A stretch of DNA of 21,055 nt, from assembly GCA_963575745.1 (NCBI GenBank), contig CAUYUJ010014628.1, positions 292,501 to 313,555 on the forward strand. The letters are read 5' to 3'. This document shows, piece by piece, positions 8,456 to 16,967 of this stretch. This DNA comes from Prorocentrum cordatum. Its lineage: Eukaryota > Sar > Dinophyceae > Prorocentrales > Prorocentraceae. The position numbers and the translations under genes were made by a program. Positions within the stretch are counted from its first letter, which is position 1, and each line of letters opens with the position of its first letter. The notes below the pieces were generated by a model that saw only the letters and a program-made list of their open reading frames with translations, made no database searches and was not told the DNA's origin.

Positions 8456-8555
8456 NNNNNNNNNNNNNNNNNNNNNNNNNNNNNNNNNNNNNNNNNNNNN
8501 NNNNNNNNNNNNNNNNNNNNNNNNNNNNNNNNNNNNNNNNNNNNNNNNNNNNNNN
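8456..8555. other. Assembly gap (100 N) inside element B
   Basis: Exactly 100 N, the conventional length for a gap of unknown size. It sits between the CCHC motif and the first zinc ribbon of ORF2, so the true distance between them is not known. Confidence 0.99.
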
Positions 8556-8605
8556 GGAAGCAAGTGATCTGACTCCTTGAAGGCTGGGTGCTCGCAATTG
8601 CTAGG

Positions 8606-8674
8606 ACAGGGCCAGTGCCTATGCTGCGGTGTCTCTGGGATGGGCCCGCGACCTGCGAGCTTGCACCTAGGACA
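8606..8674 (-). other. CCHC-like zinc knuckle of element B
   Basis: NECPRCKLAG is followed by ETPQHRHWPC, giving C-x2-C-x13-H-x4-C. It follows the IATGGCWPEDR block. Comparable CCHC motifs follow the reverse transcriptase in several LINE clades, including R2 and L1-like elements, and bind nucleic acid. Confidence 0.65.
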
Positions 8675-9159
8675 TTCGTTCATGCTAATCAATCCTTGCC
8701 GAAATTTGCGATCTTCTGGCCAACACCCCCCAGTGGCAATGCACAACATGACCTCTGCTAACTGCCTGCCGTGCTTGGCTGTTTCAAGCTGCCGGAGAAG
8801 ACACCTTAAGGAGAGATTGTCCACCCCTCCCGAGATACCTCCCCCACAGAAATGAGGCTCAGCCCACTGCTGTGCTGCCAACGTGTCGCGAAAATCTTGA
8901 AGCAAGCCCTCAGCCTCGTCGATCGAGACCAGAGCTTCAGCTTGAAAGGTCCATTGAAAGTCGCACCCCCCTCCAGGGGGCGCTGGTCCTTTCCAATCGT
9001 TGGGAGCCGTTGGTGTCCAACCCGCTGACAGAAGGTGAGTAATGACCGCTGAGATAGGACCTCGAATGTGACGTGACCTTCTGTTGGGTTCGATAGCTTC
9101 TAAATCCCTCCGAACGGCGTCCCAAACGCGAAATGCACCAGCATGAGACTGAGGAAACC

Positions 9160-10420
9160 TAATCCAGCAACCCAGCCAAGTCTTGAGGCACGAGGTTGGT
9201 GAAACTATCCCAGGATCCCGAAGTGGTGCTCTGGGATCCAGGAGGGTAGTGAGACATTTGCCTTTTTTTTCCAGAACCTGAAACTGCCCCTAGACGTTGC
9301 CGTAACCTCCTGAGTTGATGACCCATAATACCATAAACATCTAGACCGTAGCTAGAACAAGCCTGAGGGCCAGCCAGTTCAATCTTCTTGGTGGTGAGAT
9401 ACCGCCTAGCAGCGCGCGCATATCCCTTCAACCTGTGGCGCTGCACAAGCCCCTTGGCGGCTCGCTGCCGCCTGGCACGCCTGGCCAGCCTGACTCCCGC
9501 GCCTCGGTCAATGCCCAGGTAGGGAGCCTGCAGAACTGCTTTGACTTTGATGTGGCCGACATGCAATTTGCTGCGCTGCAGAATGAACGGGGCTGATGAC
9601 AACACTCTTGTCTGCCAACTGAAGGTGATACTCGTCCATAGACTGCGCCACCTGACTGATACAATGTACTGTAGAATCAACCACGGCCCGATGCGACCCC
9701 ACAATTTGCAACATCAAATCGTCAATCCAGATCCTTTGTGTGGCCGGAAACGGGGCCTGGGAAATTCTTTCAAGAATGAAATAGGTTAAGCACATGGCAA
9801 ACCTGGTGCCATTGCGAAGCCCCTGGATAATTGATTTGTGGGGTTGAAACGCCAGACTGTTAGCCCCGCTCTGACTCAAAATACGAGGCGACATGCATTG
9901 CTGAAGTTCCAAGCCCAACATAACCGAAGGAAACCCAAGGTTCAACGCTGTGTCGACCAGGATGTACCAGAGGATGGACTCGTAAAAGCCTTTAATATCC
10001 AGGATGGCCTGACTGAAATATACCCCCAGACGCTTGCAAACTTCAACATCCAGCACTCTCCGAAAGGCCTCCCTTAAAGCCGAGTTGCCAGATATTGCTG
10101 CATCCCATGCTGGCGTGGTCTCCGAAGCCCACAACTTGGCGCGCCCGTCTCTCGCGAGAGATCAGAGACGGCAGACCATGCATAGAAGCCCAATCGCCCT
10201 GTCCCCTCCAGATTTGTTGGCCAATAGTTTCCCCAGTGCCGCTAATACTTGCCATGGCCAAGTGAGCGCCTGCTCACAAGCCGTGAAACATTGACATAAG
10301 GATTCCAAGGCAACATCTGGTAGCCTCTCGAGATCGAGGGGCGTAAATTGATCGATGCCAAGGCCTGCTGATGCTCGCATCTTCCGAAGCGCTGCCCGTA
10401 GATCCTGCGCCGTGAGTTCT
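9160..10420 (-). other. Reverse transcriptase domain and thumb of element B
   Basis: The order is LRAALRKMRASAGLGIDQFTP, ALTWPWQVLAALGKLL and GGDRAIGLL (the conserved 'RPI.ll' block). After the in-frame TGA comes LDIKGFYESI (motif A, Asp near 9999), SIIQGLRNGTRFA (motif B, about 9830-9790) and RIWIDDLML (motif C, about 9733-9705). LADKSVV and, after a frameshift, YLGIDRGAGVRLARRARRQR and GLDVYGIMGHQLRRLRQR follow. All three catalytic Asp are present. Trp replaces the usual Phe/Tyr of the F/Y-x-DD motif. Confidence 0.85.
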
Positions 10421-11719
10421 GGTAGCTCCTCCGAGGCCGCCTCCACACGGATGCGAGACATAAGCTCCGAGACATGTCCAGGCGTGACTGGCTGTTCCGA
10501 CCAGAGCGTGTGATACTTCTCAGCCTTGGCATCGATGGCATCGATGGGGTGAAAAAGTTTGACCCCACGGTGCAGAAACTCATGATCAGGCACTGGCTCC
10601 GAGCGCAAGCTCCGAAAAACTTGGCCTTGCTTGCTGCCGTCAACAATCCACTGCTGAAGCCGATACAAGGAGCGACGCATTGCCTTGCGCTGGGCCCTCT
10701 TGGCAATTCGCTCGGCCCAGCTAGCCAGCTTGACAAGGAAATCGACGCCGAGGTTCCCAAGAGACTTGAGATAATGCACCCAAGCTTCCAGAGAAGGCTC
10801 CAAGGTATGCGAAATAATGATGGTGTGCGCCCCCTCGGGGGCGTCCTCTGATAATTTACTGCCAGTGTGCAGGAGTTCTTTAATCAGCTTGCCCCCGTTA
10901 TCCCGTTGCCGATGTTTGCAGAGCCTCGAGATGATAACCGAAACCCTGGCCCACCAAGTAGCAATCTTGTCGGACAGCGGAAGCTCGCGATATTTCTGCG
11001 CCTGCTGCACTGGCTGCCGCGCGAGTTCAGGGCCGTCGGCTCTAGATCGTCCGCGAAACGAATTTCCCAAAGGATCGGCAGAATGATGAGCTGAAATCGT
11101 TCTTTCGACAGTCTGGGCCCAGGCTGCGAATAAACTGCTGACCCCCAGGACGCGCGGTCCCCCAACCTGAAACGCATGCGACTCAAGAACGAAAGAGACA
11201 ACATCGCTGCTGGCTTGAGGGACGAAACCCACTTGAACCAAATGGCGACGCCAACTGGAGTCAGGGATGGAGAAGGAAGGGCTGGAAGGCTCAACCTTGC
11301 TCGAAGATTCATCCACTACATCCTGACCTGGGGGTTCCAACGTGGTGGGGGGGGGGTCCGAATTCAGCTGATCATTCTGCCTGACCTCTCCAAGGTCCCC
11401 TTCAGGAAATAATGGATTATCCTCGTCCTCGCCCCAGAGCGCTGGGCCAAGATCGAAGGGGTCAGATTCGGCCTGCGACTTAGGAGCCTCTGCACCTCCA
11501 ATGTCCGATTGGCCGAGCAAATCGCCGAAATACTCCTGACACGCTTCACGAAAAGATTCGATTGCAAGCTGCCTGGCCTGGGCCCGCTGGGCCTTGCTCT
11601 TGCTGGCCCGACTCCCGACCTGAGGAAGAGCCCCAGGGCGAGCGACCTGCGGTAGCTTAGCGGGCAACTGCAAAGCGCGGGTGACGAGAGACTGACTACT
11701 ACCTGCTAGCTGAACGACT

Positions 11720-12440
11720 AAGCCACAGTGAGTGCCCCATGGCACGTCTAGCCTGGCTTGAATTCCAAGAATGAACGGTCTGGCTGAGACACTGGCCACG
11801 AGGTAATTTATGTGACTGCTGCCTGTGCCTGTGACGCAAGTGACCTCAATATCAGCGGTCATGGCGACCGCTTCAATATCGTCTATAAACTTGCATGTGT
11901 TAAGCGCAGACGGAGACATATTAAAGTCGCCCAAGATGATCCAGGGAAACGACAGCGCCGAAACGAAAGCTCCCAAACGGGTCAACCGACGGGCATTATC
12001 TCCAGAGAGCCCTTGGCAGTGAAGCCCGTAAAAGAGCACAAGCACTATCGAATACCCTTGCATATGCACCGTGATGGGGAGGAAACCATCGAGGGCAGAA
12101 CAGGAGGCTACAGCGAGCTCGGGAAAAACTTTGGCATCAGCAGTGGATTGTGCCTGCCTATGTCCTTCCACAAAAAAAGCATCGCCCCCTTCGTTGGCCT
12201 TAGAGATTTGCGCCTTCCGAAGTTTCTTTGCCCGAAGGCCTAGCAGGGTTAAAAAAAGACCGATGTGGAAAAGCGCGTGCCTCCTTGGCCCACTTGGCCG
12301 TAGAAGCCTCGTCGACATGAGTCTCGGCGAAGCCCCAGGCCTGGTGCCGAGAGACGTTCTCCTGAAAAAAATCTGATAGCCTGGGGCCCAAGCTGGGTGA
12401 CGTTGCTGTAACAAATCTGGAAGGCCTCAGACTCAGAAGC
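11720..12440 (-). other. EEP endonuclease domain of element B, frameshifted and active-site altered
   Basis: ICYSNVT (the 'WN' strand) lies near 12410. After a one-base shift, FAETHVDE carries the catalytic Glu. After another shift come ITVHMQGYSIVLVLFYG and WIILGDFNMSP, an intact GDFN near 11931. The later motif S-x-IDY reads SSHINYL near 11814, with Asp changed to Asn. The final SDH motif reads WGTHCGLV near 11733, with Asp changed to Thr. In the family both Asp matter for catalysis, so this copy is unlikely to cut DNA. Confidence 0.75.
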
Positions 12441-12779
12441 TGTAGTCGACGCCGAAGTACTCCGATGTGCCGACCCGCCTCCGAGGTCCTTGAACCCGTC
12501 AGACTTGACCACGCCAGCCGAGCCTTCGCGAAATTGAAGATCGTGTGCCGTGACTGACTGGCCTGCGCTGCCCGTCAAGCCTCCTGACTCAGGGACCGCC
12601 GAACCTTGCTGCACCCTGGGCGCTGATGGTCCCCCAGGGTCTCCCATAGCGCCCAGGAGGCTGGCGGCCCCCGAGGGGTCGGGGCGCGCAAAGACTAACA
12701 AGTCGTCACGGCCGTAATTGTGCGCCTCCTCGATGGATTACGCCAGCACCGTGGGAGGCGTGCTGACGCCCTCGGAAGG

Positions 12780-13820
12780 TCACAATGCACCAGTGGGAGT
12801 AGCCGCCGCCGCCGCTGATGCACTGCTGGACGCTGCATCCTTGGCTGCCGCCGCCTTCTCCGCTGCCTGGAGCTTGACTTCACTAATACGATCAGCTTCC
12901 CGCTGGAGTTGAGCTTCTGGAGACTCCTGGGTGAGGTCGACTGGAGTCGGGCCGGCTACCTTGGGGTCGTCGCCCTCAGCACCATCAGCACGTCTCTTCT
13001 TCGCCAACCTGTCGTGGAGCTGCTTCTGCATCTGCTCCTTCTTGTTGACCCAGGTCATGATCTCCTCGTTCTTGGTCTCCATCTGCGTCTTGAAGCCTTT
13101 GAGCTGGCGCTCAATCTCCTTGAGTTCATCTTTCTCGCTGTCTGTGATACCTGGAATGCCGTCTATGTTCTGGAAGAAAGTCTCGTCGAAACATACTCCG
13201 AAGAAGCCCTCCTTGCCAGATTCTGGAGCTGCAATACCCATGCTGGACGCCAGAGCCTTAGCAGTCAACTTCTGTCGTTCGGCCCGAGCAAGTGCCAAAG
13301 ACGTTTCCTTTTCTCGAGCCTCCGCTCGAGACAGGTTGTTCCTGGCCTTGATGAGGGACTGAATGGCCTGGTCGTGCTTCAGCGTGGCATCACGTACTGC
13401 TCCTGATGCACGTTTGACCGCTTCATCGGGCGAGGTGTCGCTACTCTGAGAGGCCCCTTGGGCCTGCTTCAACTTATCAATCTGAGCCTGCAGCGCCGAA
13501 CGAAGAGCTGGATCATCCGCGACAAGAGTGGCCGCCTCGACCTTGGCCAAAGGCGTGGGCTCCGCTGCAGAACCCTTGCCTCCGACGGCCGCGGGGGCCT
13601 TGACGAGCTGATTGTCGTTCTTCAGACTCTTGTCACCCTTCTTCTTACCCAAATGCAAAGTCAGCCACGTGCCACACGCACAAGTAGAATTGCGTGCTAG
13701 AAGAATGTCGTTGTACTCACAGGTGTCACAAGACGGGCAACGTGTCCATAATCTTCGAGTGCTGCTGCCATAATTTCCTTTTCCCTTGGACTTAGCACCC
13801 TTGTGCCCTCGTCCACCCAT
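12780..13820 (-). CDS. ORF1 (gag-like) protein of retrotransposon B, intact
   Basis: 346 codons from the first ATG in the frame (13820, context CCATGG) to TGA at 12780. The first 25 residues are Gly/Lys-rich and basic (MGGRGHKGAKSKGKG). A cysteine cluster follows: C28-x2-C31-x2-C34, then C47-x-C49-G, a likely zinc ribbon. Charged heptad-like helices occupy about residues 132-194 and 226-276, and an Ala-rich helix about 301-339. Basic N-terminus, zinc motif and coiled coils are typical of LINE ORF1 proteins, which bind the element RNA and multimerise into ribonucleoprotein particles. Its position directly upstream of ORF2, on the same strand, supports this. It is the only long gene here without a break. 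The zinc-ribbon assignment is mine by eye; the exact fold is unknown. A TTG-initiated extension to 13928 is possible but less likely. Confidence 0.75.
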   Translation of the reverse strand: MGGRGHKGAKSKGKGNYGSSTRRLWTRCPSCDTCEYNDILLARNSTCACGTWLTLHLGKKKGDKSLKNDNQLVKAPAAVGGKGSAAEPTPLAKVEAATLVADDPALRSALQAQIDKLKQAQGASQSSDTSPDEAVKRASGAVRDATLKHDQAIQSLIKARNNLSRAEAREKETSLALARAERQKLTAKALASSMGIAAPESGKEGFFGVCFDETFFQNIDGIPGITDSEKDELKEIERQLKGFKTQMETKNEEIMTWVNKKEQMQKQLHDRLAKKRRADGAEGDDPKVAGPTPVDLTQESPEAQLQREADRISEVKLQAAEKAAAAKDAASSSASAAAAATPTGAL

Positions 13821-13974
13821 GGCAGGATAAAGAGCCCCCTTTAGCCACCGTGCGAGCAGCACGGCGCACGGGCCCCTCAAGCACCACGAGGAGGTAGGGA
13901 CTGTGGTTCGGTGCGCTGTCCCCTGCAACTGCTGCTACAGGACGGAGGGGCACCTGAACCAGAATGGCTTGAGG

Positions 13975-14052
13975 GGAGGAGGAGGAGGAGGTGGAGGAGG
14001 AGGAGGAGGAGGAGGAGAAGGAGCAGGAGGAGGAGGAGGAGGAGGAGGAGGA
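13975..14052 (+). repeat. (GGA)n tract
   Basis: About 78 bp of plus-strand GGA repeats just beyond the 5' side of element B. It is opposed by the TCC tract at 14806. Confidence 0.9.
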
Positions 14053-14105
14053 CGAAACGGGCCGAGGCCGAAAGGGGCAGAGGCCGAAACGGGCCGAAGC
14101 CGCAA
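14053..14105. repeat. Minisatellite, second locus of the CCGAAACGGGCCGAGG family
   Basis: About three units reading GGGCCGAGGCCGAAA and variants, matching the right half of the palindromic array at 6826-6945. It directly follows a GGA tract, whereas the first locus precedes one. Confidence 0.7.
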
Positions 14106-14805
14106 GCGGCCTCTACTCGAGAGGGAGGCGCCCCGCCGAGGGCGCGGCAAAGGCGCGGCGTAGGCGGGCCCGGCTCCTCCGCGCAGGCGCCCAGCGCCTC
14201 CTGGGCGGCGTTGAGGGCCGCGGCCGCGGCGTTCATCTCCTGGGCGGGGGCTCCTCGCCGTCCTTGCCGTCCTCCTCTCGGCGGCGCGCCCCGGGTGTGG
14301 GACCGAGAAGGCGTGCAGTCAGCTCGTATCAGAAGGATGCGCGGTAAGGATGCAAGGGCCTTGGACGTCCATTTCGAAGCTACTCGAGCGGGGCACGGTC
14401 AGCGAAAGTGGCCAAGGATGGACCGAGGAGGCAAGGATGCAAGGGCACCCTGGGGAAGGTTGCCCATTCTTGCTATGCGGGTTGACTGCAGGCCTTCTCA
14501 GAAGGCGGCGGGGCTTCTCAGAGGCTCCAGCACCTTCTGAGAAGTTTTCCCTGCCCTCGCGGCAAGCTCAGAGAACCTCTCAAAAGGCCCGAGGCCTTCC
14601 GAGTCGCCACCCTCACCTCCCCCCGGGCTCGCAGTCGATCCTCGCCCACAGACGCGCTCTCGACGGACGGTGTTTGCCGGGTTCTGCCTCTTGGGGCCCT
14701 CGCCAAGCCCAGGATGCAAGATCGGCCCCGAGGAAATGGTCGGGACTCCCAAGGACCCCGTATTTTTATGTATCCAAACATCGCATGTCTGGGTCCTCGC
14801 CATCC
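14106..14805. other. GC-rich intergenic DNA; no supported gene
   Basis: Open frames exist on both strands, including an Ala-rich minus-strand stretch near 14230-14170, but none has a recognisable domain. The phrase GGCAAGGATGCAAGGGC occurs near 14341-14357 (as GTAAGGATGCAAGGGC) and again at about 14430-14446. A cluster of TTCT/AGAA palindromes is described separately. Confidence 0.45.
14494..14545. repeat. Cluster of CTTCTnnGAAG-type palindromes
   Basis: GCCTTCTCAGAAGGC is a palindrome with only its central base unpaired; GCTTCTCAGAGGC and CCTTCTGAGAAG follow within 45 bp. The same motif family recurs at 20818-20935. Confidence 0.6.
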
Positions 14806-15175
14806 TCCTCCCCCTCGTCCGCCCTCCACCCCTCGTCCGCTGCTCTTCGTCCTCCCCCTCGTTCTTCTACTCGTCCTCCTCCTCCTCTTTGTTTGTCCTC
14901 CTCCTCCTTGTCCTGCCTGCTGCTGGCGCACAGGCAGCGGGGATAGAGCGGGGCGAAAGGACGTCGTCGCCCTCCTGCTCCTCCTCCTCCTGCTCCTCCT
15001 CCTCCTGCTCCTCCTCCTCCTCCTCCTCCAACTCCTTCAGGTCCTCCTCCTCCTCCTCCTTCTCCTCCTCCTCCTCCTCTTCCTCATCCTCACACTCCGC
15101 TTCCTCACTCTCCGCATCCTCCTCCTTCTCCTCCTCCTTCTCCTCCTCCTCGTCTTCTTCTCCCTCTTTTCGTCC
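14806..15175 (+). repeat. (TCC)n polypyrimidine tract, interrupted
   Basis: TCC/TCG/TCT triplets at about 14806-14915 and 14968-15175, with a short GC-rich interruption. It faces the GGA tract at 13975 across about 750 bp and generates artificial Ser/Leu/Glu frames. Confidence 0.9.
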
Positions 15176-15178
15176 TGC

Positions 15179-15200
15179 TCCGTGGCCGTTTTGGCTCAGG
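15179..15200 (+). other. Spliced-leader relic (dinoflagellate SL-like, 19/22)
   Basis: TCCGTGGCCGTTTTGGCTC followed by AGG matches the 22-nt dinoflagellate spliced leader at 19 positions. The three differences are all A to G (leader positions 6, 10 and 21). Trans-spliced leaders are added to mRNAs, so a genomic copy downstream of no SL gene is expected only where an mRNA was reverse-transcribed and reinserted. It is not followed by the donor site and Sm-like region expected of an SL RNA gene, at least not recognisably. Confidence 0.55.
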
Positions 15201-15490
15201 ATAAAACTGCCCCTCGGGCACACACCGGATACCGCTGATCCGTGGCTGTTGTCAGCAACGCCAGGGGCTCCGATCGTGCCGCCAGCCTCGCGGACACCCG
15301 AGAAGCAGGGTTGGGTGTGCAAGCGCTTCACTTGCTGTGGCAGCAGTGCCCCTCTCGTCAAGAAGGGTCAAGGTATCCGCGCCGCCGAGGGCCTGCTCCA
15401 GACTGCGGCCGCTGTGCTGGCGACGCCCCCCGCGGCAGCCCCGCCCAAACCGGCGGCGGTCGCGCCTCCCTCTGGACGTGGTGCGAGGGC
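15201..15490 (+). other. Possible retroposed transcript body after the SL relic; not recognised
   Basis: An open plus-strand frame runs through here (ending at 15521) with a Cys-containing segment GWVCKRFTCCGSS and then Ala/Pro-rich sequence. No ATG occurs between the relic and the minisatellite, and no domain is recognised. If the relic is real this is the 5' part of an old processed copy. Confidence 0.3.
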
Positions 15491-15681
15491 GGGAGACGAC
15501 GAGGTCGACGACAACGACTAGGTCGACGACGAGGTCGACGTCGACGAGGACGACGACGACGGCGACGACGAGGTCGACGACGGCAAGGACGACGAGGAGA
15601 TCGACGACGAGTTCGAAGACGACAAGGACGACGAGGATCACAGGGCGACGACGAGGTCGACAGCGACGAGGTCGACGACGG
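15491..15681 (+). repeat. GTCGACGACGAG-type minisatellite, copy 1
   Basis: Degenerate 12-15 bp units containing GAGGTCGACGAC, which read as Asp/Glu/Val on the plus strand. An in-frame TAG near 15519 breaks the acidic frame. The array ends with a GACGAGGATCACAGGGCGA block that has a counterpart in copy 2. Confidence 0.85.
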
Positions 15682-15857
15682 GAGCATGACGGAGATGGCC
15701 GTGGAGGGTGCTGGGCGGCGGAGGAAGCGGCGGAGGAAGCGGCGGAGGGAGCGGCGCTGCTCCCGCCTCGCCGCGGGCGCCCGACGAGTGGGCCGATGAG
15801 CTGCCCATCGTCTGGCGCGCCAGGGGCCTGGGCAAGGGCAAGGCCGTGGCAAAGGTT
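15682..15857. other. GC-rich spacer with GGCGGAGGAAGC repeats
   Basis: Three tandem GGCGGAGGAAGC-like units at about 15715-15752, then unique DNA. The last 21 bases before the element (15830-15850) are duplicated on its other side (16018-16038). Confidence 0.5.
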
Positions 15858-16015
15858 AGGTCGGGCATGTCCCCCATACAAGCGAATTTTGGATGAAACA
15901 TTTGATATAGCCCCCCCCTAACAAAACAAAAAGAGGAACAAATCCGAAAACCGTCCCTGGAGTATTTTTTGGGACTGCTTTTGAACATCCCTCCTGCAGA
16001 GGCACAGGCCCGACT
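15858..16015. mobile_element. 158-bp AT-rich non-autonomous element with short terminal inverted repeats
   Basis: The left end AGGTCGGGCATGTCCCCC pairs with the right end GAGGCACAGGCCCGACTC (about 13 of 18 positions as reverse complement). The interior is AT-rich, unlike the surroundings, and non-coding. Imperfect 21-bp direct repeats (18/21) flank it at 15830-15850 and 16018-16038, which could be a long target-site duplication. Related termini occur at 5508-5566 and 5741-5758. Confidence 0.6.
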
Positions 16016-16196
16016 CGAGGCAAAGGCACGGCCGTGGCCTCGGAGGACATCGGAGACGACCTCGCGGAGCTGCGGAGCGGGCCGGGGCGCTGGCAGGCGC
16101 CGCGTGGTCTGCCTCCCGGCGCGGCGGGCGCGGCGGTGAGGGGGCGGCGAGGTGCCAGGCCCTCCGCGGCTGGGCGCCGCCTGCCCAACCCCTGGG

Positions 16197-16270
16197 GGGA
16201 GGAGGGGGAGGAGGGGGAGGAGGAGGCGAGGAGGAGGAGGAGGAAGAGGAGGAAGAGGAGGAGGAGGAGC
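16197..16270 (+). repeat. (GGA)n tract
   Basis: Plus-strand GGGGGAGGA and GGA repeats, facing the TCC tract at 16661. It is the third such opposed pair in the window. Confidence 0.9.
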
Positions 16271-16660
16271 ATCGTGTGGCTCGCCGGCAGTGCTAAAGTG
16301 CGGGATCGCTCCCTGGAGTGCTGTAGGGTTTTGGCAGCCAGCGCCGCAGGGTAGTCCCGGAGTTCGTTCCGGCTGCTGTGAAGAATCCGTTGCGGGGCTT
16401 GCCTTGGCCTTTCACGGGTCCGGGACGGCCTGCTCTGAGCGTTTCCCAATTCGCGTGCCTCGAGGCTCTCCAGAATCCTTCGGAAGCTGCTTCCAGGAGC
16501 TTCCAGATGAATTCGAGAGGCCTTTGGATTTTGGGTTTTGGACTTCACAAGTTCGGCAACGGGCGAGGTTGTCCTGTACCCGGTCCTCACGGTCGGGGGG
16601 GTCCTTGCTCCTCAGGTGGAGCAAGGCCGCCCACGGCGCGCGGCCGCGGCCGCCGTGTTT
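16271..16660. other. Spacer between opposed GGA and TCC tracts; nothing recognised
   Basis: Open frames pass through but no domain is seen. It is not obviously homologous to the spacers at 4235 or 14106. Confidence 0.4.
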
Positions 16661-16900
16661 ATCCCTCCTCCTTCTCCTCCTCCTGCTCCTCCTCCTCCTC
16701 CTCCTCCTCCTCTCTTCTTCCTTCGCCCATCTCCCTCCTCCAACCTCTTCCTCTTCCTCCTCCTCCTCCTTCCCCTTTCTCCTCCTCCTCCTCCTCCTCC
16801 TCTTCCTCCTCCTCCTCCTCCTTCCCCTTTCTCCTCCTCCTCCTCCTCCTCCTCCTCATCCCTCCCTGCCTCCCTCCCTCCCTCCCTCCCTCCAGCCCCC
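16661..16900 (+). repeat. (TCC)n tract ending in CCCT repeats
   Basis: TCC/TCT triplets to about 16858, with an internal duplication of CTTCCCCTTTCTCC at 16769 and 16821. About six CCCT tetramers follow to 16895. Confidence 0.9.
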
Positions 16901-16967
16901 CTCCGCCCCCGAAAGAGCAGGACTCTCCGGCGGCGACTGGCCGCAACCCGCCGACGGCGCGGCGAGG

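Larger units (their letters stand above)
7971..12737 (-). pseudogene. Broken ORF2 of retrotransposon B (EEP + reverse transcriptase + zinc motifs)
   Basis: Role as for element A: target nicking and target-primed reverse transcription. Coding segments in homologous order occupy all three minus frames. Breaks lie at about 12403 (CCC), at 12251-12257 (A7) and shortly after it, at 9589-9592 (G4), 9263-9270 (T8), about 8964-8973 (G-rich run) and 8179-8195 (C17). A TGA at 10164-10162 lies in frame between two otherwise continuous segments (12414-10165 and 10161-9508). The 100-N gap removes an unknown amount just after the CCHC motif. With this many lesions the copy is very probably dead, although several homopolymer shifts could be base-calling errors. 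The opening codon is unclear; the frame opens after a TAA at 12740-12738, and the first ATG seen is near 12647. Confidence 0.8.
7896..13960 (-). mobile_element. Non-LTR retrotransposon B (LINE type), nearly full length, degenerate
   Basis: On the minus strand an intact ORF1 (13820-12780) is followed by a broken ORF2 with EEP, reverse transcriptase, CCHC and zinc-ribbon motifs (12737-7971), and then a pentamer tail (7940-7896). The total is about 6 kb, interrupted by a 100-N gap. The 5' end lies somewhere between 13820 and the GGA tract at 13975. It belongs to a lineage distinct from element A: its RT motif C is WIDD (FMDD in A), its motif B is QGLRNGTRFA, and its C-terminus has ribbons in place of C2H2 fingers. 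Confidence 0.85.

Noticed and set aside
15239-15260. A second spliced-leader relic (TCCGTGGCTGTTG...)
   Set aside because: Only about 12 of 22 positions match, mostly at the start; not distinguishable from chance, though worth a look if the first relic is confirmed.
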